Notes: a model not told the origin generated them from the sequence alone. A stretch of DNA of 64,000 nt from Deltaproteobacteria bacterium (GCA_020444075.1 JAHLLR010000007.1:47025-111024); one strand, 5' to 3'. Shown: positions 36,854-46,295, counted from the stretch's first letter. Numbers and translations: made by a program.

Positions 36854-37453
36854 TCATCCACCGGCACGGCCGTCATCGCAGGGACCGTCATCGTCCATGC
36901 TCCGGGAATGTTCCGCCGTAAAACTGGCCTTACAGGCCTGCATGACGTCTTCACTGGACAGGCAGGCCATGGCCTTGTCGTAATCCGGTTCCTGGGAGAT
37001 CTCATCCACCAGCTGCGTATAGACCACCTTCCCCTTTCCGTCGATCACCACCACCGCCCGCGCCATGAGACCGGCCAGCGGCCCGCCGGTGATGCGCATG
37101 CCGTAAGCATCGCCGAAACCGGGGCTGCGAAAAGTAGATGCGGAGACCACGTGATCCAGTCCTTCGGCCCCGCAGAACCGCGCGTGGGCAAAGGGAAGAT
37201 CGGCCGATATGCACAGCACTACGGCGTTGTCGGTGTTGCCGATCTCGCTGTTGAATTTCCTCACCGACATGGCGCATGTCGGTGTATCGATACTGGGGAA
37301 AATGTTGAGAACAACCGTTTTGCCGGCATAGTCCTTCAGCGACACATCGGACAGGTCGGTGCGGGTCAAGGTAAAATCCGGAGCAGCCGTCCCCCGCCGG
37401 GGAAGATCGCCGGACAATTGAACGGGTGATCCTTTGAATGCGGTTTGAGCCAT
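36854..37453 (-). CDS. tpx: thiol peroxidase with C-terminal extension
   Basis: A 199-aa atypical 2-Cys peroxiredoxin that removes peroxides using thioredoxin. The peroxidatic cysteine is in [12 protein letters not shown] and the resolving cysteine in ARFCGAEG. The usual length is about 165-175 aa; here about 25 residues follow the last family helix (after QACKASF), including two acidic/cysteine stretches such as DDDGPCDDG, which might be an add-on metal site or a readthrough tail. It is divergent from the zinc-ribbon gene at 37665, with a palindrome between them. Confidence 0.93.
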   Translation of the reverse strand: MAQTAFKGSPVQLSGDLPRRGTAAPDFTLTRTDLSDVSLKDYAGKTVVLNIFPSIDTPTCAMSVRKFNSEIGNTDNAVVLCISADLPFAHARFCGAEGLDHVVSASTFRSPGFGDAYGMRITGGPLAGLMARAVVVIDGKGKVVYTQLVDEISQEPDYDKAMACLSSEDVMQACKASFTAEHSRSMDDDGPCDDGRAGG

Positions 37454-37532
37454 AGGGTCCTCCTTGGGTGGTATAGGTAAATGTCGAACGGGTCTGGTCC
37501 GGGAGTATTGACCCGGAGCGACTAACGACGGT

Positions 37533-37550
37533 ATGCTGTATATTCAGCAT
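37533..37550. promoter_or_regulatory. palindromic operator candidate between tpx and a zinc-ribbon gene
   Basis: ATGCTG TATATT CAGCAT is a perfect 6+6 bp inverted repeat with an AT spacer, about 80 bp from the tpx start and 115 bp from the divergent gene. TTGACC at 37509-37514 lies 18 bp before a TATGCT that overlaps the repeat. A redox-responsive regulator site is a fair guess from the neighbouring genes. Confidence 0.45.
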
Positions 37551-37664
37551 AATCAATAAACATGCCAAGGCAGAAAACATACAACGCCCAATGGCATTAA
37601 TATTGCTTTTGTTATCCAACAATAAGGCATTTTTCACAAACTTCAAATCATCGGGAGGCTATCC

Positions 37665-37880
37665 ATGGGTCATAAACGCTACCACGTCAAATCCGCCTGC
37701 CCCCAGTGCGGGTGCAGCTTTGCGCAGGTGTTGTCCAAAGAAGAGATCAAGGCGCGCTATGGGGATACGCCGAACATTGAACTGGAATGCGGTGAATGCA
37801 TGCTCAAATTTGAAGCCGAACGCAAAAGCGCCTGCCCCGAGTGGGATGATGAGTGCCGCCTGAATGAAGAAAAGGCCTGA
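37665..37880 (+). CDS. small zinc-ribbon-like protein
   Basis: A 71-aa protein with paired cysteines in CPQCGC and CGEC, typical of a small zinc ribbon, and a third group in CPEWDDEC. GGGAGGC lies 6 nt before the ATG. It is divergent from tpx across the palindromic site. Small proteins of this kind are common in sulfate reducers; the partner is not known. Confidence 0.75.
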   Translation: MGHKRYHVKSACPQCGCSFAQVLSKEEIKARYGDTPNIELECGECMLKFEAERKSACPEWDDECRLNEEKA

Positions 37881-38013
37881 TCCGCAAGGCGTTTCATGCA
37901 TTTTTTAGGTTGACAGCGCACCGGTGAAGGGGGCATGTATCGGACATAAACGATTCTGGTAAATACCCATTTTGAGACACCCCTCACGTCTGGAAAGAAA
38001 GGCAGATCCAATC

Positions 38014-38487
38014 ATGAGCTACGATTTTAATGCGGATGATGTATTTGAAATGGCCGAGCAGATTGAAAGAAATGGCGCCGTCTTTTACCGGAAAGCCGCC
38101 GCTGATATAAAAGACCCGGACGCCAAAAAATTTCTCACGGACCTGGCGGTCATGGAAGACAGCCACGAAAAGACCTTTTCCGCCATGAGAAAAAAGCTCA
38201 CCGAAGCGGAGAAAAAATCGACCGTATTTGACCCGGGGGGCGAAGCGGCATCGTACCTCAAGGCGCTGGCCGACACCCGCATCTTTTTCGAAAAAGAGAT
38301 CGATACCACATCTTTGAAGGCGATCCTGAAGGCCGCCATCCTGGCTGAAAAAGACTCCATTGTTTTTTACCTGGGGATGAAAGACCTGGTTCCGGAAAGC
38401 CTGGGCCAGTCCCGGCTGGACGGCATTATCAAGGAAGAGATGTCGCACATCAACCTGCTCAGCCGCCGCCTCATCGCCACCAAGTAG
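38014..38487 (+). CDS. ferritin/rubrerythrin-like diiron protein
   Basis: A 157-aa four-helix-bundle protein of the ferritin-like family. Iron-ligand motifs are visible in the helices: EQIERNGAVFYRKAA, EDSHEKTFSAM (ExxH type), EKDSIVFYLGMKD and KEEMSHINLLSRR (ExxxH type). It lacks the rubredoxin domain of rubrerythrin proper. Proteins of this kind reduce peroxide or store iron. The start ATG 38014 is used; a longer reading from 37972 is unlikely. Confidence 0.88.
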   Translation: MSYDFNADDVFEMAEQIERNGAVFYRKAAADIKDPDAKKFLTDLAVMEDSHEKTFSAMRKKLTEAEKKSTVFDPGGEAASYLKALADTRIFFEKEIDTTSLKAILKAAILAEKDSIVFYLGMKDLVPESLGQSRLDGIIKEEMSHINLLSRRLIATK

Positions 38488-38516
38488 ACGGTTGCCGCGG
38501 TCTATCGGTTAAAAAG

Positions 38517-38553
38517 GGGAAGCTCCCTCTGCTGACTGGCTGTAGAGCTTCCC
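38517..38553 (+). terminator. hairpin after the ferritin-like gene
   Basis: GGGAAGCTC (38517-38525) pairs with GAGCTTCCC (38545-38553), 9 bp with a 19-nt loop, starting 30 bp after the stop codon. No T-tract follows, so it may be an attenuator or a transcript-end stabiliser rather than a strong terminator. Confidence 0.4.
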
Positions 38554-38767
38554 TTGACCTTCCTCTGTTTGCGGTGTTTCGGCTGTTGCATGAGACACCA
38601 GTGTGCCACATTCGCACCTGATACGCATCACCACCCTGCCGAACACCAGACGGTGACCCTTCGCATCCTGTCAGCGTGGAGTTGGAAAAAGTTATATGCC
38701 CGGGCAGGACAAGGCAAAGGAAGTCCCCAACGCACGGTTTTAGTCTGATAAACGGAAAGGCAATGCC

Positions 38768-39340
38768 ATGAAAACCTTTTGCCTGCGGTTGACGGTCGTT
38801 CTGCTCCTGTTGGCCCCGCCCGGTATGGCGACATCGGCGGAGAAGGCACCGGCAGCCGGAGACCTGCTGGTGGATATTCGCCTGGACGCTCCCGAGACAC
38901 CCGACCAGCGCGCCTATCTGGGACTGTCCGAAGAGGGCAGATTCGATCCCAGGACGATCACCGGCCAACTGCTCGTCATCGAGATTTTCAGCATGTACTG
39001 CCCCCACTGCCAGCGTGAGGCGCCGGCCGTCAACCGCCTGTATCAGGCCATCGAAGCGTCGGAGACCTTGCGGGGCCGGGTAAAAATGATCGGGATCGGA
39101 GTCGGCAATTCCGCCTATGAAGTCGACCATTTTCGCAAACACTATCAGATCGCGTTTCCCCTGTTCCCTGACGAAGACTTTATTATCCACAAATCCGTGG
39201 GAGAGGTTCGCACCCCGTTTTTCATTATCGCCTCCATTGGACCCAACGACAAGGGGCGGGTCTTGTGGACCGGTGCCGGCACCATGGACAAGCTGGAAGC
39301 CTTCACGAACCGCCTGAACGGATTTTTAAGTCTGGATTGA
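38768..39340 (+). CDS. exported TlpA-like thioredoxin-fold protein
   Basis: A 190-aa protein with a signal peptide (LTVVLLLLAPPGMATSA) and a thioredoxin-fold domain carrying the CPHC active site in FSMYCPHCQREAPA. It probably works in the periplasm on thiols or as a peroxide/thiol-disulfide carrier. GGAAAGGC precedes the ATG. It is followed by an exported peroxiredoxin, with 118 bp between, so the two may serve one periplasmic redox pathway. Confidence 0.85.
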   Translation: MKTFCLRLTVVLLLLAPPGMATSAEKAPAAGDLLVDIRLDAPETPDQRAYLGLSEEGRFDPRTITGQLLVIEIFSMYCPHCQREAPAVNRLYQAIEASETLRGRVKMIGIGVGNSAYEVDHFRKHYQIAFPLFPDEDFIIHKSVGEVRTPFFIIASIGPNDKGRVLWTGAGTMDKLEAFTNRLNGFLSLD

Positions 39341-39458
39341 GCAATTTTCGAGTCTGGCGGACAGCAGGCCTTGCCCTGGCGGTCTCACACCGCCGGTTGG
39401 GCAAGCCGTTTGGGGAAATTGAGAACCCTCAACTTAAATTAATGAAACGGTGAAGCTG

Positions 39459-40067
39459 ATGAACCCTTCAAAGCCGCTGATGCAGATGATGGCTTGTGCC
39501 GCCATGCTGCTGGCCGTAGTCGCTCCTGGCCCGTGCATCGCCCAGAATCAATCAATCACCACTATGATCTACGACCCCGGGCCCCTCAAGCCGGTGGACA
39601 GTGTGCTGAAGGTCAAGGTCGGTGATCCGGCCCCGCCCTTTTCCCTGCCGTCCCTGACTGGTGAAATCATTTCCCTGGCGCAATACCGGGGAACCCGCAA
39701 CGTCGTGATATCTTTTGTCCCTGCGGCGTGGACGCCGGTCTGTTCGGATCAATGGCCCGGCTACAATATTGCCGGAGATATCTTCAAGCAGCACGATGCG
39801 ATCCTGTTGGGCATCACCGTCGACAATCTGCCCACCCTGTATGCCTGGACCCGGCAGATGGGCGGGCTCTGGTTTCCCGTGCTGTCGGACTTCTGGCCCC
39901 ACGGTGGGGCGGCCCAGCGGTTTGGTGTGTTGCGCACGGACGGAACAGCCGAACGAGCTCTGTTCATTATCGACAAAGCCGGAATCATCCGCAACATAAT
40001 GGTTTCCGATATCAATCGACGCCCCGACCTGAAGGACATCGTGGATGCGTTACAGGCAATTCAGTGA
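39459..40067 (+). CDS. exported peroxiredoxin (AhpC/TSA-type)
   Basis: A 202-aa peroxiredoxin with an N-terminal export segment (MACAAMLLAVVAPGPCIAQ). The peroxidatic cysteine is in AAWTPVCSDQWPG and the fold continues to LFIIDKAGIIRN. Another cysteine for resolution is not obvious, so it may be a 1-Cys type or use the TlpA-like neighbour as partner. ATG 39459 is used; an in-frame GTG at 39450 is possible. It would destroy peroxides in the periplasm. Confidence 0.85.
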   Translation: MNPSKPLMQMMACAAMLLAVVAPGPCIAQNQSITTMIYDPGPLKPVDSVLKVKVGDPAPPFSLPSLTGEIISLAQYRGTRNVVISFVPAAWTPVCSDQWPGYNIAGDIFKQHDAILLGITVDNLPTLYAWTRQMGGLWFPVLSDFWPHGGAAQRFGVLRTDGTAERALFIIDKAGIIRNIMVSDINRRPDLKDIVDALQAIQ

Positions 40068-40404
40068 CCCATGACCGACCAAAGCGTCCCATACGTCCTG
40101 TCTTGCGAGACGATTATGTATCATAAAAAACATGAGACCTTGAATCAGGGACCATTCCCTTGGTAATCGCAAGAAAAACAGGCAGCCTCATTCACCGCAC
40201 CGGTTTCCAATGTAGCAGGCAGGGCCGTCCGGATCGCCGTCCCGTGGACGTAAGAAACTTTATTTTATTAATATTCTCCTTAAGTTGGTTCGCATTTTAG
40301 CCATCACCAATACTTTGGCACGCATCTTGATATTCTCTGTAGTGATGCTGTCGGCTCTGCCTGAACGACCGGCGGCACCCAACCCCTTCGGAGAGCATCA
40401 ATCC

Positions 40405-40614
40405 GTGAAACCGTGTGACCACAATCTCAGACAAGTTATGCTGCTGGCAGAACGCATGATCAAGCTGGCCAACGATGGCGACGACGACCGCGAGGACACC
40501 GGCTGCGGCATTCTTTACGGCATGCTTCGCGACTCGGGCTACAAAATCAAACAACTGGCCGAAGCGGAAAAAATCAAGCACATCGCCAAAGGCTGGTGGG
40601 ATGAAAGTTGCTGA
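40405..40614 (+). CDS. small hypothetical protein of sulfate-reducer type
   Basis: A 69-aa acidic protein with a clear helical pattern (LAERMIKLANDGDDDREDTGCGILYGMLRDSGYKIKQLAEAEK). I recall similar short proteins with a DREDxGCG motif in deltaproteobacteria, without function. GTG 40405 is chosen because GGAGAG lies 9 nt upstream; a longer reading from TTG 40285 has no ribosome-binding site. It lies 54 bp before rubrerythrin. The gap 40068-40404 otherwise holds an AT-rich promoter-like stretch near 40260-40285. Confidence 0.7.
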   Translation: MKPCDHNLRQVMLLAERMIKLANDGDDDREDTGCGILYGMLRDSGYKIKQLAEAEKIKHIAKGWWDESC

Positions 40615-40668
40615 CGGTCACTATCGTCCATATGAAAAACCCTTAACATCGTAAAAGGAGGAACACGC

Positions 40669-41244
40669 GTGGCATCGATCAAAGGAACGCAAACGGAAAA
40701 AAACATTTTGACGGCTTTTTCCGGAGAATCTCAGGCGAGAAATCGCTACACCTATTTCACCAAGCAGGCCAAAAAAGAAGGTTTTGTACAGATTGCCGAC
40801 ATCTTCGAAGAGACCGCCAATCAGGAGAAAGAGCATGCCAAACGGCTGTTCAAACTGCTGGAAGGGGGAGAAGTGGAAATCACCGGCGCATTTCCGGCCG
40901 GCGTGATCGGCACCACCGTCGAGAACCTCAAAGAAGCGGCCGGCGGAGAGAACTACGAGTGGACCACCATGTATCCCGGTTTTGCCCAAGTCGCGCGCAA
41001 AGAGGGCCTGGATCACGTGGCATTCATCTTCGAGGCCATTGCCGTGGCTGAAAAGCAGCACGAAAAACGTTATCTGGACCTTAAAGCCAACATCGAAGCC
41101 GGGCGGGTGTTCAAAAGAGAGCAAAGCGTCACCTGGCGCTGCCGGAACTGCGGCTATCTTTTTGAAGGCACCGAACCCCCCGAAATGTGCCCGGCCTGCG
41201 CGCATCCCCAGGCCCATTTTGAAATTCTGGGTGAGAACTGGTAA
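40669..41244 (+). CDS. rbr: rubrerythrin
   Basis: A 191-aa non-heme diiron peroxidase that reduces hydrogen peroxide with electrons from rubredoxin or its own rubredoxin domain. The N-terminal bundle has [13 protein letters not shown] and [13 protein letters not shown], followed by [16 protein letters not shown] helices, and the C-terminal rubredoxin-like domain has [10 protein letters not shown] and [14 protein letters not shown] 40669 follows AAAGGAGG with ideal spacing. It begins a run of genes with the same strong ribosome-binding sites (dfx, rubredoxin-like, flavodoxin). Confidence 0.97.
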   Translation: MASIKGTQTEKNILTAFSGESQARNRYTYFTKQAKKEGFVQIADIFEETANQEKEHAKRLFKLLEGGEVEITGAFPAGVIGTTVENLKEAAGGENYEWTTMYPGFAQVARKEGLDHVAFIFEAIAVAEKQHEKRYLDLKANIEAGRVFKREQSVTWRCRNCGYLFEGTEPPEMCPACAHPQAHFEILGENW

Positions 41245-41294
41245 ACGACACCACCCCTTTATCAACCGTTTAACGAAGCGATAGGGAGAAAAAA

Positions 41295-41669
41295 ATGGCT
41301 GAGAGATATGAGGTTTACAAGTGCGATCTTTGTGGAAATATCGTTGAGGTGCTTGCCGGCGGCGGTGGCGAGCTGGTGTGCTGCGGGCAGCCCATGAAGA
41401 AACTGACGGCAAACACCGTTGATGCGGCCAAGGAGAAGCACGTGCCGGTCATCGAAAAGATCGACGGCGGATACAAAGTGAAAGTGGGCGGTGTTCCCCA
41501 CCCCATGGAAGAGAAGCACTGGATTCAATGGGTCGAGCTGATGGCAGACGGCAAATCCTACTTCCAGTTTCTCAACCCGGGCCAGAAACCCGAAGCCGTT
41601 TTCAAAATCGATGCGGCATCGGTTTCAGCCCGAGAATACTGCAACCTTCACGGGTTGTGGAAAGCCTAA
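41295..41669 (+). CDS. dfx: desulfoferrodoxin (two-iron superoxide reductase)
   Basis: A 124-aa superoxide reductase that turns superoxide into hydrogen peroxide. The N-terminal desulforedoxin domain binds iron through CDLCG and VCCGQP; the catalytic center uses histidines in [19 protein letters not shown] and CNLHGLW. All ligands are present. It lies 50 bp after rubrerythrin, which would remove the peroxide formed. This gene is a hallmark of sulfate reducers. Confidence 0.97.
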   Translation: MAERYEVYKCDLCGNIVEVLAGGGGELVCCGQPMKKLTANTVDAAKEKHVPVIEKIDGGYKVKVGGVPHPMEEKHWIQWVELMADGKSYFQFLNPGQKPEAVFKIDAASVSAREYCNLHGLWKA

Positions 41670-41842
41670 AGGTCTCGACTTTAAAAAATCGGAAGACGGG
41701 GGCCCACCGCGGCCGCCGTCTCCGGTTAACCCCGAATCCCAGTCCGGCTCATCCGGCAGGGACTGCATGTGACCCGTGCCCGTTAAATAGCCCTTTTTTG
41801 CGGATACCGGCCACATGATCAACATCCACAAGGAGGTGCCTC

Positions 41843-41998
41843 ATGGGTAGCTGGAAATGCGGAAACTGCGGATATGAGCTGCAGGCAGACAGGCCGCCTG
41901 AGAAATGTCCGTCATGCAAGGAAAAATGTGATTTTCTGGACAACACCTGTTACACGCCCGACTGCCAGTACGAAGGCAAGGATCCCAGAATCAAATAG
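41843..41998 (+). CDS. rubredoxin-like domain protein
   Basis: A 51-aa protein with CGNCGYEL and CPSCKEKCDF, like the rubredoxin domain of rubrerythrin, then an extra TCYTPDCQYEG tail with two more cysteines. AAGGAGGTGCC precedes the ATG. It probably carries electrons for the neighbouring rubrerythrin/desulfoferrodoxin. The tail cysteines are unusual for a plain rubredoxin. Confidence 0.8.
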   Translation: MGSWKCGNCGYELQADRPPEKCPSCKEKCDFLDNTCYTPDCQYEGKDPRIK

Positions 41999-42016
41999 GA
42001 CCGAAGGGAGCAGGAA

Positions 42017-42451
42017 ATGGCTAAAACGCTTATTGTGTATGCCACCCGCACGGGTGAAACTGAAAAAATCGGCGACCTCATCGCCGAAGGGATTCGTTTC
42101 TCCGGCCATGAGGCGGAAGTTGTGAAAGTGACCGACATTAAAAAAGAGGAGGATCTGAAGGGGTATGATGCCGTGGTCCTCGGCTCTCCCACCTACCACG
42201 GGGAGATGGTTCAAGGGATGAAGACCCTGCTGTTCATGGCCGAAAAAGCGGAACTCGAAGGCAAGGTGGGTGGAGCCTTCGGCGCCTTTGGATGGAGCGG
42301 CGAAGCTCCGGACCGCATCTTCGACACCATGAAAAACATCTTCAAGATGAATATGGTGAGCGTGCCGTTGCGGCTCAAGTCGGCCAATCTGGGCGGCGGC
42401 ATGAAAATGGCCCAGGATTACGGCAGGGAGATTGCCGAAAAATTCGCCTGA
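42017..42451 (+). CDS. flavodoxin
   Basis: A 144-aa FMN-binding electron carrier. The phosphate-binding loop is YATRTGETEKIG, with SPTYHGEMVQGMK and FGAFGWSGEAPDRIF as the other flavin loops. Length is normal for short-chain flavodoxins. It lies 18 bp after the rubredoxin-like gene and likely supplies low-potential electrons to the defence enzymes nearby. Confidence 0.94.
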   Translation: MAKTLIVYATRTGETEKIGDLIAEGIRFSGHEAEVVKVTDIKKEEDLKGYDAVVLGSPTYHGEMVQGMKTLLFMAEKAELEGKVGGAFGAFGWSGEAPDRIFDTMKNIFKMNMVSVPLRLKSANLGGGMKMAQDYGREIAEKFA

Positions 42452-42510
42452 CGCGGAGCACCCATCGCTTTATGAAAACACACCAATCCTGAAAATAAAA
42501 GGAGGCTGCT

Positions 42511-42696
42511 ATGTCCACACCCCAACATTGCCCCGGCTATGAGAGCTTCAAAAACCTGAAATCCTTTATCTGCAAGTGCCCTGAATGCGGTGAGAGCAAG
42601 GAGATCTTTTCCGACGAGTTCAAAAAGAACCACACCTGTGGGAAATGCGGCAAATCCATCGACTTTACCCAGTGCACCCTGGATGGGGGCGTATAA
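42511..42696 (+). CDS. small cysteine-rich protein
   Basis: A 61-aa protein with CKCPECGE and CGKCGKS pairs in a zinc-ribbon arrangement and a final cysteine in TQCTLDGG. AAAAGGAGG lies 7 nt before the ATG. It follows flavodoxin and precedes cydA in the same direction. Function unknown; metal binding is likely. Confidence 0.75.
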   Translation: MSTPQHCPGYESFKNLKSFICKCPECGESKEIFSDEFKKNHTCGKCGKSIDFTQCTLDGGV

Positions 42697-42895
42697 CCGG
42701 CCCCCAAAGGCATCGTTTGCCGCCCCATTCGACCTGCACCCCCATGGGTCCCCCCCACTAGGGTTTAGCTGTTTCGCCGGAGATGCGCCCGGGGGGTCTG
42801 GAACCGCCGGAAGGAACACAATCAATAACCAACATGTATAGAGGGCAGCCGACCCGGTCGGTTGGCTGCCGGCTTCTGTTCAAGGAGGAATGGGT

Positions 42896-44212
42896 ATGGA
42901 CGTTGTCATGTTATCCCGGCTCCAGTTTGCCGCTGCCACCATGTTCCACTTTCTGTTCGTCCCCCTGACCCTGGGGCTTTCTGTTCTGGTGGCATACATG
43001 GAGACCCAATATGTGCGGACCGGGGATGAAACCTACCTGCGCATGACCAAATTCTGGGGCAAACTCTTTCTGATCAATTTTGCCCTGGGGGTGGTCACCG
43101 GCATCACCCTGGAGTTCCAGTTCGGCACCAACTGGTCGCGCTACTCCGCCTACGTAGGTGACGTCTTCGGGTCGCTCCTGGCCATCGAAGCGTCCGTGGC
43201 ATTCTTCCTGGAATCCACCTTCATCGGCATCTGGATATTCGGATGGAAAAAACTGTCCAAAAAAGCCCACGCCACGGTTATGTGGCTGGTAGCCGCCGCC
43301 GGCAACGTTTCGGCTGTCTGGATTCTCCTGGCCAACGGGTGGATGCAGCAGCCGGTGGGATTCACCATCCGCGACGGCCGGGCGGAACTGACCGACTTTC
43401 TGGCCGTGATCACCAATAAATTCGGCCTGCTGGAAATCGTCCATACCGTCCCCTCCGCATTCATTCTGGCCGCCTTTTTCATGATGGGTATCAGCGCCTG
43501 GCACCTGCTTAAAAAACAACATGTCGAATTTTTCACCCGCTCCTTCAATATCGGCCTGGTGGTTGGCCTGGTCTCCTCCCTCGTGGTGGCCGTCACCGGT
43601 GACATGCACGCCGTTCACGTCACCCGGACGCAGCCGGCCAAACTGGCCGCCATGGAATCTCACTGGGAGACCCAGACCCGGGCCCCCATCGTCATGTTCG
43701 CCGTTCCTGACGAAAAGAACGAACGCAATGCAATCGAAATCGGCCGGCTGCCCGGCGCCCTGAGCTTCTTGGGACATCACGACGTCAATGCGGCGGTGAT
43801 CGGACTGAAGGACATTCCCAAGGATGAACGGCCACCGGTCCTGCCGACCTTCATTTCGTTCCGGACCATGGTGGCGTTAGGCACCCTCTTCCCCCTGCTC
43901 ACCATCGTCGGACTGTTTTTAAAAAGCCGTCTGCTTGAATCCCGCTGGTACCTATGGGTCATGCTTTTTGCCATCCCGCTGCCCTACCTGGCCATCGAGA
44001 TGGGATGGGTGCTGGCCGAAGTGGGCCGTCAGCCCTGGATTGTTTACGGCCTGCTGAAAACCGCCCATGCCTCGTCTCCGGTGGCGGCATCCCAGGTGAT
44101 GACGAGCCTGTCAGGCTTCATTCTGGTGTACGGCCTGCTGGGAATCGTCGGTTTTTACCTGATTGCCGACTTCGCCAAAAAAGGCCCTCAACCGGCCACT
44201 GAAAACGAATAA
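42896..44212 (+). CDS. cydA: cytochrome bd quinol oxidase subunit I
   Basis: A 438-aa integral membrane subunit that oxidises quinol and reduces O2 with hemes b558, b595 and d. The heme-ligand histidine is in FHFLFVPLT near the N-terminus; the short Q-loop retains AKLAAMESHWET with the conserved lysine and glutamate. ATG 42896 is used because AGGAGG ends 7 nt earlier; the ATG at 42890 is too close. It is the short-loop type found in sulfate reducers. The subunit II gene follows 48 bp downstream. No cydC/cydD or cydX is in the window. Confidence 0.96.
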   Translation: MDVVMLSRLQFAAATMFHFLFVPLTLGLSVLVAYMETQYVRTGDETYLRMTKFWGKLFLINFALGVVTGITLEFQFGTNWSRYSAYVGDVFGSLLAIEASVAFFLESTFIGIWIFGWKKLSKKAHATVMWLVAAAGNVSAVWILLANGWMQQPVGFTIRDGRAELTDFLAVITNKFGLLEIVHTVPSAFILAAFFMMGISAWHLLKKQHVEFFTRSFNIGLVVGLVSSLVVAVTGDMHAVHVTRTQPAKLAAMESHWETQTRAPIVMFAVPDEKNERNAIEIGRLPGALSFLGHHDVNAAVIGLKDIPKDERPPVLPTFISFRTMVALGTLFPLLTIVGLFLKSRLLESRWYLWVMLFAIPLPYLAIEMGWVLAEVGRQPWIVYGLLKTAHASSPVAASQVMTSLSGFILVYGLLGIVGFYLIADFAKKGPQPATENE

Positions 44213-44260
44213 TGGGTTGCGACAGAAGTTGACCAAATAAAACGAAACACGGGGGTCATA

Positions 44261-45289
44261 ATGGTATTACAATCCGTATGGTTTTTTCTCTGGGGCCTGC
44301 TTTGGGCCGTCTTTTTCATGACGGACGGCTTCGATCTGGGGATCGGTTCGCTGTATCCCTTCCTGGGCAGATCGGAACGCGACAAACACATGATGATCCA
44401 CGCCATGGGGCCGCTGTGGGACGGCAACGAGGTGTGGCTGCTCACCGCCGGCGGCGTTACCTTCGCCGCCTTTCCCCTGGTCTACGCGGTGATGTTCTCG
44501 TCCTTGTACTCGGCGTTGATGCTGATTCTTTTCGCCCTGATCCTGCGCGGCGTCTCCTTTGAGTTCCGCAACAAAGTGGACAGCCCCGCCTGGAAAAAGG
44601 TGTGGGACGCCTGTATTTTTATAGGCAGTTTCCTGCCGGCCTTACTGTTCGGTGTGGCCTTTGCAAACATTTTCAAGGGAATACCCATTGACCAGAACGG
44701 CGTCTACCTGGGCAACCTGTTCACCCTGCTCAACCCATACGGCCTGTTGGGGGGCCTGCTCTTTCTGTGCCTTTTTCTGGTCCACGGCGCCCTGTGGCTC
44801 ACCGTCCGTACCGACGGCAGCCTGGCCCAACGGGCCGAAAGCCTGGCCGGCAAGCTATGGCCGGTGCTCACCGGCGTAGCGGTGGTCTTTTTGGCGGCAA
44901 CTTACATATTCACGCCGCTGTACGACAATTACCTGGCTCACCCGGTCCTGTTTCTGGTACCGGCTATCTCCGTCGCCGCGATCGTGGGCATCAAGGTCTT
45001 TCTGATGCAGAAAGCCTTTTTCAAGGCCTGGCTGGCTTCGGCGGCCACCATCGTGTCCTGCACGTTCTTCGGGGTTATCGGGCTGTTTCCCAACCTGTTC
45101 CCTTCCAGCATCGATGCCACTTACAGCCTGTCGGCCTTCAACGCCTCGTCCAGCCCCCTGACCCTTAAAATCATGCTCATCGTGGTGCTGCTTTTCGTGC
45201 CCGTGGTGCTGGCTTACCAGATCTGGGCCTACAAACTGTTCAGCGTCAAGGTGACCGACGATGACCTGGCCCATGAGGAAATGTATTGA
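44261..45289 (+). CDS. cydB: cytochrome bd quinol oxidase subunit II
   Basis: A 342-aa membrane protein with about eight helices, beginning LQSVWFFLWGLLWAVFFMTDGFDLG, the CydB signature, and GNEVWLLTAGG, ILRGVSFEFRNK further on. It pairs with CydA. No separate cydX or other small subunit gene follows: the next gene begins only 3 bp later. The 44213-44260 spacer has no obvious features. Confidence 0.96.
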   Translation: MVLQSVWFFLWGLLWAVFFMTDGFDLGIGSLYPFLGRSERDKHMMIHAMGPLWDGNEVWLLTAGGVTFAAFPLVYAVMFSSLYSALMLILFALILRGVSFEFRNKVDSPAWKKVWDACIFIGSFLPALLFGVAFANIFKGIPIDQNGVYLGNLFTLLNPYGLLGGLLFLCLFLVHGALWLTVRTDGSLAQRAESLAGKLWPVLTGVAVVFLAATYIFTPLYDNYLAHPVLFLVPAISVAAIVGIKVFLMQKAFFKAWLASAATIVSCTFFGVIGLFPNLFPSSIDATYSLSAFNASSSPLTLKIMLIVVLLFVPVVLAYQIWAYKLFSVKVTDDDLAHEEMY

Positions 45290-45292
45290 TCC

Positions 45293-46267
45293 ATGCTGAT
45301 CTTAGGACTTCAGGGCAGCCCCCGCAAAGGCGGCAATACCGACACCTTTCTGGCGGCTTTTCTGGAAAAAGCCGCCCAGGCGGGCGCGGCCGTTAAAACC
45401 ATCCAGGTGGCCCGGGCCGGGATCGTCCCCTGCAAGGGCTGCGGGTACTGTGAAACGCACGGCACCTGCGTCATCGCCGACGATCCCATGTCAACGGAAA
45501 TATTCGGCCTGCTGCGGGAAGCGGATCTGGTGGTGGCTGCGACCCCGGTATTTTTTTACGGCATCTCCGCCCAGCTCAAAGTGCTTATCGACCGCTGCCA
45601 GACCCTGTGGTCACGAAAATACGTGTATAAATTGAAGGATCCGTTGGCGGCCACCCGGAAAGGGCTGCTGTTCAGCGTTGCGGCATCACAGGGGCGCCAG
45701 CTGTTCGACGGCATCCACCTGACCGCCAAGTACTTTTTCGATGCCATCGACGCGCAGTTCAGCCACGCACTGACCTACCGGGGCGTTGAATCCAAGGGCG
45801 CCATCCGCCAGCATGAAGGCCTGGCCGCGGACATTGACCAGACCCTCCAAAAAACCGTTCTTCCCCTGGTCAACCGTAAAAAAGTCCTTTTCATCTCACC
45901 GACGGGCGCCTGCCGGGCACCCATGGCAGCCGCCATGGCCCAGCAGCGCTACGGTGACAGGATCCGCACCGGTTTTGGGGGGTGTTCTCCGGGGGATGCG
46001 CTGCATGAGCCGATGATCCGGGCCATGCAACGCATCGGTGCGGACATGGGCTACCGCACCCCCCGGAACGTTGAACAGGCCTTATACGGCACCACGCCCG
46101 ATCTGACGATCGCCATCGGCAACGGTGTCGATGAGATGCCGGTCCCGGGTAAAAATGTGGTGCGCTGGTCCCTGCCCGACCCGGTTTCATCCGATGATGC
46201 AGCCATGGACCGGCTGCGTCTTGAAATCGAAGCGCATATCGACACGCTGATGCCATTGATAAAATAA
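45293..46267 (+). CDS. iron-sulfur flavoprotein fused to low-molecular-weight-phosphatase-like domain
   Basis: A 324-aa fusion. The N-terminal 190 residues are an NADPH-dependent FMN reductase/iron-sulfur flavoprotein fold: [15 protein letters not shown] binds the flavin, and [14 protein letters not shown] (C47, C50, C53, C59) is a 4Fe-4S binding pattern. The C-terminal part resembles low-molecular-weight phosphatase or arsenate reductase, with a P-loop [19 protein letters not shown]; the nucleophile position of CX5R holds S202 instead of cysteine, with R208 kept. This implies loss of phosphatase activity, or a binding role. It follows cydB by 3 bp, so it is in the cyd operon. Confidence 0.82.
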   Translation: MLILGLQGSPRKGGNTDTFLAAFLEKAAQAGAAVKTIQVARAGIVPCKGCGYCETHGTCVIADDPMSTEIFGLLREADLVVAATPVFFYGISAQLKVLIDRCQTLWSRKYVYKLKDPLAATRKGLLFSVAASQGRQLFDGIHLTAKYFFDAIDAQFSHALTYRGVESKGAIRQHEGLAADIDQTLQKTVLPLVNRKKVLFISPTGACRAPMAAAMAQQRYGDRIRTGFGGCSPGDALHEPMIRAMQRIGADMGYRTPRNVEQALYGTTPDLTIAIGNGVDEMPVPGKNVVRWSLPDPVSSDDAAMDRLRLEIEAHIDTLMPLIK

Positions 46268-46295
46268 ACCGATATCGAAAGCAAAGGAGTCAGGA

